64,000 nt of DNA from Microbacterium sp. Au-Mic1. GTDB lineage: Bacteria; Actinomycetota; Actinomycetes; Actinomycetales; Microbacteriaceae. The stretch covers positions 239,461-303,460 of the forward strand of contig NZ_JAJTTF010000006.1 of the NCBI RefSeq assembly GCF_021341785.1. Direction: 5' to 3'. Positions 8,850-17,649 of this stretch are shown piece by piece (position 1 is the stretch's first letter; each line of letters opens with the position of its first letter). The notes beneath the pieces are model-generated. The model saw nothing but the letters and a program-made list of their open reading frames with translations. It did not search any database and was not told the DNA's origin. The translations under genes were made by a program, and so were the position numbers.

Positions 8850-9896
8850 ATGGCAGGGAGCACGCGGGCGACGATGCGCGACGTCGCGTCGCTGGCCGGC
8901 GTCTCCGCGAAGACCGTGTCGAACGTGGTCACCGGCACGGTGTTCGTGCGCGAGGACACGCGGGAGCGGGTCGAGGACGCGATGCGCAAACTCGACTTCG
9001 TCCCCAACCTGAGCGCCCGCAGTCTGCGCAACGGCCGTTCCGGAGTGATCGCGCTCGCGCTGCCCTACCTGGCGACCTCGTTCTCCGCCGAACTGCTCGA
9101 CCACATCGTCCAGGCCGCCCGGCTGAAGGGCTTCGCCGTGCAGGTCGAGCAGACCGGATCCGAGCCGCGGCGCGAGCGCGAGCTGCTCTCCCGGGCCCGC
9201 GCGCACCTCGTCGACGGCCTGATCCTGAACCCCATCCGGTTGGAGGACAGCGCACTCACCGACGAGGACCGGCAGCTGCCCGTCGTCCTGATCGGCGAGG
9301 TCGAACAGCAGCTCGCCGACCACGTCGGGATCGACAGCGTGGCGGGCGCCGCAGCGATGACGCGGCATGTGATCGAACGCGGTGCCCGGCGGATCGCCGT
9401 CGTCGGCGGCGATGATCAGCACGCGATCGCGACCGCGACCAGCCGGCTCCGGTTGCAGGGCGTACGCCAGGCGCTGGCGGAGGCAGGCTTTCCCGCCGAC
9501 CCCCGGTTGACCGTCAACCACGGCGACTGGACCATCTCCGGCGGCGCGGAGGCCACCAACGAGCTGCTCTCCCGCGGGGTGCCGTTCGACGCCGTGCTCG
9601 GCTTCACCGACTCCCTCGCGACGGGCGCCCTGCACGTGCTGCACAGCCGCGGCATCCGCGTGCCCGAGGACGTGCTGGTGACCGGCTTCGACGACGTCGA
9701 ACTCTCCCGTTTCACCGAGCCAGCACTGTCGACCGTGCAGATCGACCGCAGCATCTTCGCCGCCTCCGCCGTCGACCTCCTGGCGGAGCGGATCGCGGAC
9801 CCCACGGGCACGCCCCGCTCGATCACCGTTCCGCACCGCCTCGTCGTGCGCGAGAGCACCGCTGCGAGCCCGCGAGGCTGGGCTCCGGGCTCCTGA
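8850..9896 (+). CDS. LacI-family transcriptional regulator
   Basis: 348 residues. The helix-turn-helix is MRDVASLAGVSAKTVSNVV at the N-terminus (about residues 9-27). The hinge SARSLRNGRSGVIALALP and a full effector-binding domain follow (GLILNPIRL, GGDDQHAIATATSRLRLQGV, VTGFDDVELSRFTEPALSTV). The gene is divergent from the alditol oxidase and precedes the arabinosaccharide ABC operon by 120 nt. A shared TTACATCGAT site is found in front of both. TAGGCT lies 6 nt before the ATG, so the mRNA is probably leaderless. The effector is unknown; an arabino-oligosaccharide or pentitol is plausible. Confidence 0.85.
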   Translation: MAGSTRATMRDVASLAGVSAKTVSNVVTGTVFVREDTRERVEDAMRKLDFVPNLSARSLRNGRSGVIALALPYLATSFSAELLDHIVQAARLKGFAVQVEQTGSEPRRERELLSRARAHLVDGLILNPIRLEDSALTDEDRQLPVVLIGEVEQQLADHVGIDSVAGAAAMTRHVIERGARRIAVVGGDDQHAIATATSRLRLQGVRQALAEAGFPADPRLTVNHGDWTISGGAEATNELLSRGVPFDAVLGFTDSLATGALHVLHSRGIRVPEDVLVTGFDDVELSRFTEPALSTVQIDRSIFAASAVDLLAERIADPTGTPRSITVPHRLVVRESTAASPRGWAPGS

Positions 9897-9929
9897 CCCC
9901 GATACCCCGGGCAACAGGGCGACAGTTCC

Positions 9930-9979
9930 GTGACCGGTCTCAGATGGGTCTTGCATCCTCCATTTCATCGATGTAATGA
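9930..9979 (+). promoter_or_regulatory. Promoter of the arabinosaccharide ABC/GH51 operon with two operator-like sites
   Basis: -35 TTGCAT (9951-9956) and -10 TAATGA (9974-9979) have 17-nt spacing. ATCGATGTAA (9967-9976) overlaps the -10 and is the inverse of the site in front of the alditol oxidase. GTGACCGGTC (9930-9939) lies upstream of the -35 and matches ten bases of the araDBA palindrome. The operon may therefore be controlled by both LacI proteins. Confidence 0.6.
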
Positions 9980-10016
9980 TGGGCGGCATCCCCCGATCGT
10001 CCACGAAGGAGTGACG

Positions 10017-11351
10017 ATGACACCACCTCTCGATCTGAACCGGCGGCAGTTCCTCGGCACCGCGGGCCTGACCGCCGGCGCCGCGCTGCTCGCCGGCTGC
10101 GCTCCGTCCTCGGCCGCCGCGTCCGGCACCCGCACCCTGCAGTTCTGGCACCTTCTCTCCGGCGGCGACGGCGTGACGATGTCCGGTCTGCTGGACGGCG
10201 TGAACAAGGCGCAGACGGCTTACCGCGTGCGCCCCACGGTGCTCGCCTGGGGCACGCCCTACTACACGAAGCTCGCCATGGCCGCGGCCGGTGGCCGCGC
10301 CCCCGACGTGGCGATCATGCACGCCACCCGAGTGCTCGGCTGGGCCCCCGGCGGGCTCCTCGACGACTGGGACACCGGCCGTCTCTCCGACCTCGGCGTG
10401 GACGCGTCCACGTTCCCGGATCCGATCTGGAAGAAGGGCGACGTCGACGGCAGGCGCCTCAGCATCGCCCTCGACGCGCATCCCTTCGTGCTCATGTACA
10501 ACACGGAGGTCTGCGAGAAGGCGGGCGTGCTCGGCCACGACGGTCGCCTGAAGGAGGCGGAGAGCCCCGATGAGTTCCTCGCCATGGTCGACGCGATCGC
10601 CGGAGTCACCGGCGGGCACGGCCTCTCCTACGGCTACCTCGGCGACGGCTCCCAGATGTGGCGCCTGTTCTACACGCTGTACACGCAGCACGGCATCGAG
10701 ATGGAGATGCCGCAGGGTGGCTCCGCGGTGATCGACAAGGACGCCGCCGTCGCCTCCCTCGAGTTCATGCAGAAGCTGCTCGACGGCAAGAGGGCGGCCA
10801 AGCAGGCCGACTACGGCACGGCCGTGGCGGAGTTCGCGACGGGCAAGAGCGGCATGTTCCTCAGCGGAGTGTGGGAGCTGCGCACGATGCAGGCCGCCAA
10901 GATCCCGTTCGACATCGCGATGATCCCGCCCCTGTTCGGCACGCGCACGGCCTACGCCGATTCGCACTCGTTCGTGCTGCCGCACCAGTCGCACCCCGAC
11001 GCGCCGAGCCGCGACCTCGTGTACCGCTTCGTGGCCGACATGCTGAAGGGCTCCTTCGGCTGGGCGGAGGCCGGGCACATCCCCGCCTTCCTCCCGGTCA
11101 CCGAGTCCGCGAAGTACGCGAAGCTGCTCCCGCAGGCGCACTACTCCGAAGCCGCGAAGTACGTGCGCTACGACCCGCCCGCGTGGTTCACGGGCTCCGG
11201 ATCCAACTTCCAAGGTCAGTTCGGCGCCGCCGCCCAGCCCGCACTCCTCGGCGGAGGCAGTGCCGCCGACGCCATCACCCGCTTCGAGGCCGCCGTCACG
11301 CGATTCCTCGCCCAACCCAATCCCGCCGACCCGGAAGGAGCTCGGAGATGA
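10017..11351 (+). CDS. ABC transporter sugar-binding lipoprotein (Tat-type signal)
   Basis: 444 residues. The N-terminus has an NRRQFLG twin-arginine motif (Arg9-Arg10), a hydrophobic stretch and a lipobox LAGC with the lipid Cys at 28, so it should be an exported lipoprotein. The mature part has family-1 solute-binding features (LQFWHLLSGGDGVTM, NTEVCEKAGV, SGVWELRTMQAAKIPFDIAM). The ATG at 10017 has AAGGAG 6 nt upstream. It is the first gene of an operon with two permeases and a GH51 arabinofuranosidase, so arabinofuranosyl oligosaccharides are the likely cargo. The twin-arginine motif sets it apart from the four other binding proteins here, which have simple Lys/Arg n-regions. Confidence 0.88.
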   Translation: MTPPLDLNRRQFLGTAGLTAGAALLAGCAPSSAAASGTRTLQFWHLLSGGDGVTMSGLLDGVNKAQTAYRVRPTVLAWGTPYYTKLAMAAAGGRAPDVAIMHATRVLGWAPGGLLDDWDTGRLSDLGVDASTFPDPIWKKGDVDGRRLSIALDAHPFVLMYNTEVCEKAGVLGHDGRLKEAESPDEFLAMVDAIAGVTGGHGLSYGYLGDGSQMWRLFYTLYTQHGIEMEMPQGGSAVIDKDAAVASLEFMQKLLDGKRAAKQADYGTAVAEFATGKSGMFLSGVWELRTMQAAKIPFDIAMIPPLFGTRTAYADSHSFVLPHQSHPDAPSRDLVYRFVADMLKGSFGWAEAGHIPAFLPVTESAKYAKLLPQAHYSEAAKYVRYDPPAWFTGSGSNFQGQFGAAAQPALLGGGSAADAITRFEAAVTRFLAQPNPADPEGARR

Positions 11352-12301
11352 CCACGACGGCGCCCACCACCACGACCATCGTCACCGGTCGCGCGGCGAC
11401 CCGCGCGACCCGACGCCACGCCGGCGGATCCCACCGCGGCGAGCAGCTGATCGGCTGGGCGTTCCTCACCCCCTTCCTCATCGCGTTCGCGCTCTTCCTC
11501 GCGTGGCCGATCCTGCACGGCCTCTACCTGAGCTTCACCGACCAGTCCCTCACCGGATCCGGCGGCGGATTCGTCGGCATCGCGAACTACATCGAGGCGC
11601 TCGCGGATCCGGTCATGTGGGGAGCTCTCGGCAACACGGTGTGGTTCACGCTGCTGTCCACGGTCCCGCTCGTGATCATCGCGCTCCTCATGGCGGTGCT
11701 CGTCGACCGCGGACTCCCGGGCCAATGGCTCTGGCGGCTCTCCTTCTTCATGCCGTACCTGCTCGCCTCCACGGTGATCTCGCAGATCTGGATCTGGATC
11801 TTCAATCCGCAGATCGGGGCGGCGAACAACGTCCTGAAGGCGTTCGGTCTCGAGCCGATCGCCTGGCTGCAGGATCCGAAAGTCAACATGCTCGCGATCG
11901 TGATCGCGACCGTGTGGTGGACGGTCGGGTTCAACTTCCTGCTCTACCTCGCGGCGCTGCAGAACATCCCGCAGCAGCAGTACGAGGCGGCCTCGCTGGA
12001 CGGCGCGGGAGGCTGGCGGCAGTTCACCTCGATCACTCTCCCGCAGCTGGGACCGGCGACCACCCTCATCGGCCTGCTGCAGATCCTCGCGTCGCTCAAG
12101 CTGTTCGATCAGGCGTACCAGATGCTCGGCGGCCTCTCCAGCGACACCACTCGCTCGATCGTGCAGTACATCTACGAGACCGGTTTCGTCGGGTACCGGT
12201 TCGGCTACTCGGCGGCGATCTCGTACGTGTTCTTCGCGATCATCATCATCCTCGGCGTCGTCCAGGCGCTGATCACCCGTCGGCGGAAGGACGCCCGATG
12301 A
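11348..12301 (+). CDS. Sugar ABC transporter permease (MalF type)
   Basis: 317 residues with six predicted membrane helices after a basic, Thr-rich N-terminus. The cytoplasmic EAA loop is EAASLDGAGGWRQF. The start ATG overlaps the stop of the binding-protein gene (ATGA), so I cut the long upstream frame there. It should pair with the next permease to form the channel for arabinosaccharides. There is no ATPase gene in the operon. Confidence 0.92.
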   Translation: MTTTAPTTTTIVTGRAATRATRRHAGGSHRGEQLIGWAFLTPFLIAFALFLAWPILHGLYLSFTDQSLTGSGGGFVGIANYIEALADPVMWGALGNTVWFTLLSTVPLVIIALLMAVLVDRGLPGQWLWRLSFFMPYLLASTVISQIWIWIFNPQIGAANNVLKAFGLEPIAWLQDPKVNMLAIVIATVWWTVGFNFLLYLAALQNIPQQQYEAASLDGAGGWRQFTSITLPQLGPATTLIGLLQILASLKLFDQAYQMLGGLSSDTTRSIVQYIYETGFVGYRFGYSAAISYVFFAIIIILGVVQALITRRRKDAR

Positions 12302-13194
12302 CCACCGCGACCCGCACCCTCGTCGCCCCGGGCGCTGCGCGCGCCCGCACCCGCCGGCCGGTCGGCCGCCGCTTCACCGTTCTCACCGTGCTCGCCTTCG
12401 CGGTGCTGCTGATCCTCGCGATCGGCTGGCTCCTGCCGTTCCTCTGGGCCGTCGCCACCGCGTTCAAGACCGAGACGGACGCCGCATCCGGCGACGCCGG
12501 CTGGATCGGCGCGAGCGGACCGACGGCGCAGGCCTTCGGCGCGATCCTCTCGCAGGGCAACGTCTACCTCTGGGCGTGGAACAGCCTGTGGACCGCGACC
12601 GCCGTCACCGTGATCACCGTCGCGATCTCGGCCCTCGCCGCCTACGCGTTCTCCCGGCTCGACTTCCGCGGCCGCAGGTGGCTGTTCGTCGTCATCATCG
12701 CCGCGATCGTGGTGCCCCCTCAGGTGCTGATCATCCCGCTGTTCTACGAGATGCTGGCCTTCAATCTCGTGGACACGCACTGGGGGCTCATCCTGCCTCA
12801 GGTGGTCGCACCCGCGATGGTGTTCATTCTGAAGCGGTTCTTCGACGCGATCCCGGTCGAACTCGAGGACGCGGCGCGCGTCGACGGCGCCTCGAGATTC
12901 CGGGTGTTCTGGTCGATCGTCCTGCCGCTGTCGCGGCCGATCCTCGCCTCCGTCGCGATCTTCGTGTTCATCGGCGCCTGGAACAACTTCCTGTGGCCGT
13001 TCCTCGTGATCAACGACACCAGCCTGATGACCCTGCCGGTCGGCCTGCAGACGGTCATCAGCGCCTACGGCGTGCAATACGCGCAGGTCATGGCCCAGGC
13101 CGTGCTCGCCGCCCTGCCGCTCATCATCGTGTTCCTCATCTTCCAGAAGCAGATCGTCACCGGTGTCGCCACCAGCGGCTTCGGCGGTCAATGA
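12298..13194 (+). CDS. Sugar ABC transporter permease (MalG type)
   Basis: 298 residues, six predicted helices, EAA loop EDAARVDGASRFRVFW. It overlaps the preceding permease by 4 nt (ATGA). It forms the second half of the membrane channel and is followed by the GH51 gene, whose possible upstream start at 13191 would also overlap by 4 nt. Confidence 0.92.
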   Translation: MTTATRTLVAPGAARARTRRPVGRRFTVLTVLAFAVLLILAIGWLLPFLWAVATAFKTETDAASGDAGWIGASGPTAQAFGAILSQGNVYLWAWNSLWTATAVTVITVAISALAAYAFSRLDFRGRRWLFVVIIAAIVVPPQVLIIPLFYEMLAFNLVDTHWGLILPQVVAPAMVFILKRFFDAIPVELEDAARVDGASRFRVFWSIVLPLSRPILASVAIFVFIGAWNNFLWPFLVINDTSLMTLPVGLQTVISAYGVQYAQVMAQAVLAALPLIIVFLIFQKQIVTGVATSGFGGQ

Positions 13195-13214
13195 CCCGAA
13201 CGGATCGGATACCC

Positions 13215-14750
13215 ATGACCCACGCCCGCATCACCATCGACCGCGACTTCTCGCTCGCCGACGTCCCGCGCCGCCTGTTCGGCCAGTTCGTCGAGCACAT
13301 GGGCCGCTGCGTCTACACCGGCATCTACGAGCCCGGCCATCCGGCCGCCGACGCCCGCGGCTTCCGCACCGACGTGCTCGAGCTCGTGCGCGAACTCGGA
13401 CCCACCGTCGTCCGCTACCCCGGCGGCAACTTCGTCTCCGGCTATCGCTGGGAGGACGGCGTCGGCCCCGTCGCCGAGCGCCCCGTGCGCATGGACGGCG
13501 CCTGGCACACGATCGAGACGAACGCCTTCGGTCTGCACGAGTTCATGGACTGGTCGCGCGAGGCCGAGGTCGAGGTCATGGAGGCCATCAACCTCGGCAC
13601 CCGTGGCGTCGAGGAGGCCCGCGCGCTGGTCGAGTACGCCAACCACCCCGGCGGCACCTACTGGTCGGACCTGCGCCGCCGCAACGGCGCCGAGGATCCG
13701 TTCGGCATCAAGCTGTGGTGCCTCGGCAACGAACTGGACGGCCCCTGGCAGATCGGGCACAAGACGGCGCACGAGTACGGGCGTCTCGCCCAGGAGACCG
13801 CCAAGGCGATGAAGCTCGTGGACCCTGAGATCGAGCTCGTCGCGGTCGGATCCTCGAACCGGCAGATGCCGACCTTCGGCACCTGGGAGCACACCGTGCT
13901 CACGCACGCGTACGACGAGGTCGACTACATCTCCATGCACGCGTACTACCGGGAGCAGAGCGGCGACGCGGCGTCATTCCTCGCCGAGGGCGTGGAGATG
14001 GACATGTTCATCGACGGCGTGATCTCCACGATCGACGCGGTCAAGGCCGCCGGCAAGCACAGCAAGCAGGTGGACATCTCGTTCGACGAGTGGAACGTCT
14101 GGGACTTCGACCGGTTCAACGACGTCGAGGAGGGCGAGGTGGCCGCGGCCGGCTGGCGCGAGCACCCCCGCCTCATCGAGGACACCTACAACGTCACCGA
14201 CGCGGTCGTGGTCGGCACGTTCCTGCACAGCCTGCTGCGGCACGGCGACCGCGTGAAGATCGCCAACCAGGCCCAGCTCGTGAACGTGATCGCCCCGATC
14301 CGCTCCGAGGAGGGCGGCCCGGCGTGGCGGCAGACGATCTTCTGGCCGTTCGCGCGGATGGCGCGGATGGCGAAGGGTCGGATCATGCGGCTCGCGGTCT
14401 CGTCGACCAAGGGCGAGACCGCGCAGTACGGCGACGTGGACGAGGTCGACGCGGTGGCGACGTGGGATGAGGCCTCGGGGCGCCTCGCACTCTTCATCGC
14501 GAACCGCTCGCTCTCCTCGGAGGCGACCGTCGACCTCGACCTGCACGGTCTGCGCGCGACCGCGGTGCGTTCGGCCGAGGTGCTCACCGTGCCCGAGGGC
14601 GGCGACCGCCTCACCGCGAACCTCGAGCAGACGCCCGACGCGGTCGGGATGCGGACGCTCGACGGCGTCGCGATCGACGACGGCGCGGTACGCCTCACCC
14701 TGTCGGCGCTGTCGTGGTCGGCGGTGGAGCTCGAGGTCGCCCGGAGCTGA
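13215..14750 (+). CDS. abfA: Alpha-L-arabinofuranosidase, GH51
   Basis: 511 residues, a normal intracellular GH51 length. It releases terminal L-arabinofuranose from arabino-oligosaccharides with retention. GQFVEHMGRCVYTGIYEP and RYPGGNFVSGYRWEDGVGP are family signatures. The acid/base Glu is in CLGNELDGPW (about residue 172) and the nucleophile Glu in SFDEWNVW (about residue 291). There is no signal peptide, so it acts on imported oligomers. I chose ATG 13215 from family length. An in-frame ATG at 13191, overlapping the permease stop as ATGA, would add eight residues and is a real alternative. Confidence 0.95.
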   Translation: MTHARITIDRDFSLADVPRRLFGQFVEHMGRCVYTGIYEPGHPAADARGFRTDVLELVRELGPTVVRYPGGNFVSGYRWEDGVGPVAERPVRMDGAWHTIETNAFGLHEFMDWSREAEVEVMEAINLGTRGVEEARALVEYANHPGGTYWSDLRRRNGAEDPFGIKLWCLGNELDGPWQIGHKTAHEYGRLAQETAKAMKLVDPEIELVAVGSSNRQMPTFGTWEHTVLTHAYDEVDYISMHAYYREQSGDAASFLAEGVEMDMFIDGVISTIDAVKAAGKHSKQVDISFDEWNVWDFDRFNDVEEGEVAAAGWREHPRLIEDTYNVTDAVVVGTFLHSLLRHGDRVKIANQAQLVNVIAPIRSEEGGPAWRQTIFWPFARMARMAKGRIMRLAVSSTKGETAQYGDVDEVDAVATWDEASGRLALFIANRSLSSEATVDLDLHGLRATAVRSAEVLTVPEGGDRLTANLEQTPDAVGMRTLDGVAIDDGAVRLTLSALSWSAVELEVARS

Positions 14751-14756
14751 ATCCGG

Positions 14757-14854
14757 GGTCGTCGAGCGCGTGAAGCGACCGAGACGAGGCGCGGAGCTCC
14801 TGCGAGGGCGCCGCGTTTCGTCTCGGTCGCCTTCGGCGTCCTCGCTCAGCGACC
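14757..14854. repeat. GGTCGT(C/T)GAGCG-type long inverted repeat, copy A
   Basis: A roughly 98-bp element starting GGTCGTCGAGCGCG, with AGCGACCGAGACGA in the left arm and TCGTCTCGGTCGCC in the right arm. It ends CGCTCAGCGACC. It sits between the convergent ends of abfA and the ROK gene. A second copy is at 57264-57372 and a partial one at 39456-39536. Elements with this GTCGTTGAGCG/GAGACGAAACG wording are common between genes in Microbacteriaceae. Confidence 0.75.
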
Positions 14855-14882
14855 TCGGGGAAGGAACCGGCCGCGCATGAGC

Positions 14883-16043
14883 TCAGCCCAGTGGATCCGC
14901 GAGCAGGCGTTCGAAGGCGGCGTCCGCGGCGCCGATGAGCAGGCGATCGGCGCCGAGCGCGGCGGCGGCGATCTCCAACCCTTCGGCCGATGCGGCGAGC
15001 GCGCGCCGTTGCACGTCCTCGTCGAAGACCGCCGGATCCAGATCCCGCAGGATTGCGAGGAAGCCGCCGAGCACGATCATCGCCGGGTTCAGCACGTTGA
15101 CGGCGTTGCCGAGGGTCGCCGCGAGGATCCGACGCTGCCGTGCGGTCTCGGCGATCGCGGGCCCCTCCCCTGCAGCGGCGAGCGCCGCGCGAAGCTCGGC
15201 ATCATCGGGCGCGACGAGACCCGCGGCCTGCACCAGGCGGGCGCGGTTGACCTCGTCCTCCAGGACTCCGCCCTCGGCGCGCCGGTCCGCGGCATCCGCC
15301 ACGCTCGCGGCGGTCTGCCCCCATTCCCCCGCGTAGCCGCCCACGCCGCCGATGAGCTGGCCGTGCAGGATGAGCCCGCCGCCGATGCCGCTGGCGCCGC
15401 CGTTCAGGTACACGACGTCCCCATGCGCACGGGCGGCGCCGAACAGCCGTTCCGCACGGGCGCCGAGCGAGGCGTCGTTGCCCACGACCACGTCGATGCC
15501 CAGCGCGGCCGCGAGCGGTCCCGCGATGTCGGCGTCCCGCCATTCCAGATGCGGAGCGAACCGGACCAGGCCGTCCGATGCCCGCACCAGCCCGGGAACC
15601 GCGAGGCCGACGCCCTCGATGTGGCAGCCGGCCAGCGCCCCGTCACGCCAGCCGCCCACGACCCCGGCGACGATCTTCACGACCTCCGCGACATCGGGCT
15701 GCTCGACGGGGATTCGCACCCGCTCGCGCACCGCGCCGCCCAGCGCGACCGCCCCGATCTCGATGGCGTCGATCTCGGGGTTCACCCCGATGGCGACCAC
15801 GCCCGGACTGGGCGCGACCACGGGAGAGGGGCGTCCCACCCGGCGCGTGGGATCGGGCTCGTGCTCCTCGACCAGCCCGGCCTCGACCAGCCGCCCGACC
15901 AGATCCGAGACGGTGGAGCGGTTCAGCCCGGTCTCCGCCGTGATGACGGCCCTGGACCGCGGACCCGCATGGTGAACGAGGCGCAGCACCTCGGCGAGAT
16001 TGGTGCGCCGCACCCCCTCGACGGTCGTGGCGCGTTCGTTCAT
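14883..16043 (-). CDS. ROK-family transcriptional regulator
   Basis: 386 residues. A winged helix occupies the first 80 residues (AVITAETGLNRSTVSDLVGRL). It is followed by a ROK sugar-kinase-like domain (VGRPSPVVAPSPG, GVGLAVPGLV, VVGNDASLGA, NGGASGIGGGLI, GYAGEWGQ). The usual ROK zinc motif CxCGxxGCxE is absent; the region after GYAGEWGQ has no cysteine. I took ATG 16043 because the winged helix follows it directly and the residues further upstream are low complexity. TAGCCT at 16078-16083 could be its -10, inside the end of the GH43 gene. It lies between the arabinose and xylan blocks and could serve either. Confidence 0.8.
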   Translation of the reverse strand: MNERATTVEGVRRTNLAEVLRLVHHAGPRSRAVITAETGLNRSTVSDLVGRLVEAGLVEEHEPDPTRRVGRPSPVVAPSPGVVAIGVNPEIDAIEIGAVALGGAVRERVRIPVEQPDVAEVVKIVAGVVGGWRDGALAGCHIEGVGLAVPGLVRASDGLVRFAPHLEWRDADIAGPLAAALGIDVVVGNDASLGARAERLFGAARAHGDVVYLNGGASGIGGGLILHGQLIGGVGGYAGEWGQTAASVADAADRRAEGGVLEDEVNRARLVQAAGLVAPDDAELRAALAAAGEGPAIAETARQRRILAATLGNAVNVLNPAMIVLGGFLAILRDLDPAVFDEDVQRRALAASAEGLEIAAAALGADRLLIGAADAAFERLLADPLG

Positions 16044-16080
16044 GCGGCGTCTCGCTTCCTGCACGCGGTGGGACTCCAGG

Positions 16081-17649
16081 CTACCGAGCGCCGCCGCCGG
16101 ACCGCGCAGGCGCGTACGTGAAGCGGGCGATGCGCACGTCCCCCCGTGGCGGGGCACCCACGCTCGTGGCGTACACGCCGACCCAAAGGCCGAGGAATCC
16201 GCCTGTCGACGACGCGTCCAACTCTCGCCCATCGGCGGTGAGCACGTCGGCACCGGCGTGCCGGAGGACGTAGTCGTATCCGCGCCCGCTCACGGCGAGC
16301 TCCACCTCGTTCGCCTCGGACAGCGCACCCAGATCCCGATGCTCCCTGTCACCCCCGAAGCAGCGCTCGGACGAGAGCCGCAGCCCGTCCTGCGTGCGCG
16401 TGACGGCGACCGCCACGTGGTCCCGCTCGGACTGCCGCAGCACGACGCCCGCGCGCTCGCGCTCGGCGAGCCCGTGCACGTCCAGCACGCAGCGCACGTC
16501 GACGTCCGCGTGCTGCTGCCGCACCCCGAGGAACGCCGGCGTGGACGGCTCGTGCAGGGTCCCCGCGCGCACGGGTAGCCGCCAGCTGTCGCCGTCCGCG
16601 ACCGCCACCTCGGCGGGCAGAGCGCGCAGCGCCGTCCAGCGAGGATCCGCGGGCTCGACGACGCCCGCGACCCGGTCGTCCGGCTGCCACGAGCCGGCGG
16701 GCGCTTCCTCGGTCGCCCACGGGATCGCGACCGTATCCGGCAGCCGCCCTTCGCCCGGCGCGAACACGGGCCAGCCGTCCTCCCACGCCACGGGGCACAG
16801 GAACGTCTCCCGGCCGAGGGGATAGTGATGCCCGTCGTCCGCACGCATCGCGAGCATCACCGCGAACCAGGAGCCGTCAGGCGCCTGGACGAGATCGGCG
16901 TGCCCCGCGCCGATCACGTCGCTCGTGCGTCCCAGATGCCGGTGCGTGAACACCGGGTTCGCACGATTGCCGAGGTACGGTCCGGTGACTTCGTCAGCAC
17001 GCGCCACGCTCACCGCGTGGTGGAACTCGGTGCCACCCTCGGCCGCGAGCAGGTACCAGCTCCCATCGATGCGATACAGGTGCGGACCCTCCGCCCAGAC
17101 CGTCCCGTGCACCGCGCCGCGCCAGATCACGTGCTCCTCACCGACGAGTACGCGTCGGTCCGGCGAGTACTCCTGCACCCAGACCTCGGTCTGGTCGTGC
17201 CACTCCGGATCGGGGGCCAGGCGGGTGCCGTGCAGCCACACGCGCCCCTCGTCGTCGAACACGATCGACGGGTCGATGCCGGCGACGTCGAGCATCACGG
17301 GATCGCTCCACGGCCCTGCCGGATCGCTCGCGGTGACCAGGAAGTTTCCTCCCCGGGTCGGATCCTCCCGGTCGACGAGCGTGCACACCACCCAGAACAG
17401 ACCGCGCCCGTGCCGGATCGTCGGCGCGTACAGTCCACCAGAGGATCCGATGCCCTCGAAGTCGAGCATCCCGGGGCGGTCGATCACGTGCCCGACCGTC
17501 TCCCACCCCGCCAGGTCGCGCGAGCGCAGCACCGGCAGACCGGGCAGGTACTCGAACGTGGACGTCACCAGGTAGTACCACTCGCCCACCCGGCAGATCG
17601 ACGGATCCGGATGGCATCCCGGCAGGATCGGATTCGCGACCGCGATCAC
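16081..17649 (-). CDS. GH43 beta-xylosidase / alpha-L-arabinofuranosidase
   Basis: About 522 residues: a five-bladed GH43 catalytic domain (about 1-310) followed by a beta-sandwich GH43_C2-type domain. The three catalytic acids are visible: Asp15 in GCHPDPSICR, Asp near 128 in GIDPSIVFD and Glu near 185 in TVWAEGPHLYR. There is no signal peptide, so it trims imported xylo- or arabinoxylo-oligosaccharides. Translation starts at a GTG overlapping the GH3 stop (GTGA); the long open frame further upstream is out of context. It is the last gene of the SBP-permease-permease-GH3-GH43 operon. Specificity between xylose and arabinose cannot be set from sequence. Confidence 0.9.
   Translation of the reverse strand: MIAVANPILPGCHPDPSICRVGEWYYLVTSTFEYLPGLPVLRSRDLAGWETVGHVIDRPGMLDFEGIGSSGGLYAPTIRHGRGLFWVVCTLVDREDPTRGGNFLVTASDPAGPWSDPVMLDVAGIDPSIVFDDEGRVWLHGTRLAPDPEWHDQTEVWVQEYSPDRRVLVGEEHVIWRGAVHGTVWAEGPHLYRIDGSWYLLAAEGGTEFHHAVSVARADEVTGPYLGNRANPVFTHRHLGRTSDVIGAGHADLVQAPDGSWFAVMLAMRADDGHHYPLGRETFLCPVAWEDGWPVFAPGEGRLPDTVAIPWATEEAPAGSWQPDDRVAGVVEPADPRWTALRALPAEVAVADGDSWRLPVRAGTLHEPSTPAFLGVRQQHADVDVRCVLDVHGLAERERAGVVLRQSERDHVAVAVTRTQDGLRLSSERCFGGDREHRDLGALSEANEVELAVSGRGYDYVLRHAGADVLTADGRELDASSTGGFLGLWVGVYATSVGAPPRGDVRIARFTYAPARSGGGAR

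Noticed and set aside
8778..11315. 845-codon minus-strand frame
   Set aside because: It is antisense to the LacI regulator and the binding-protein gene, both of which show clear family motifs and start signals.
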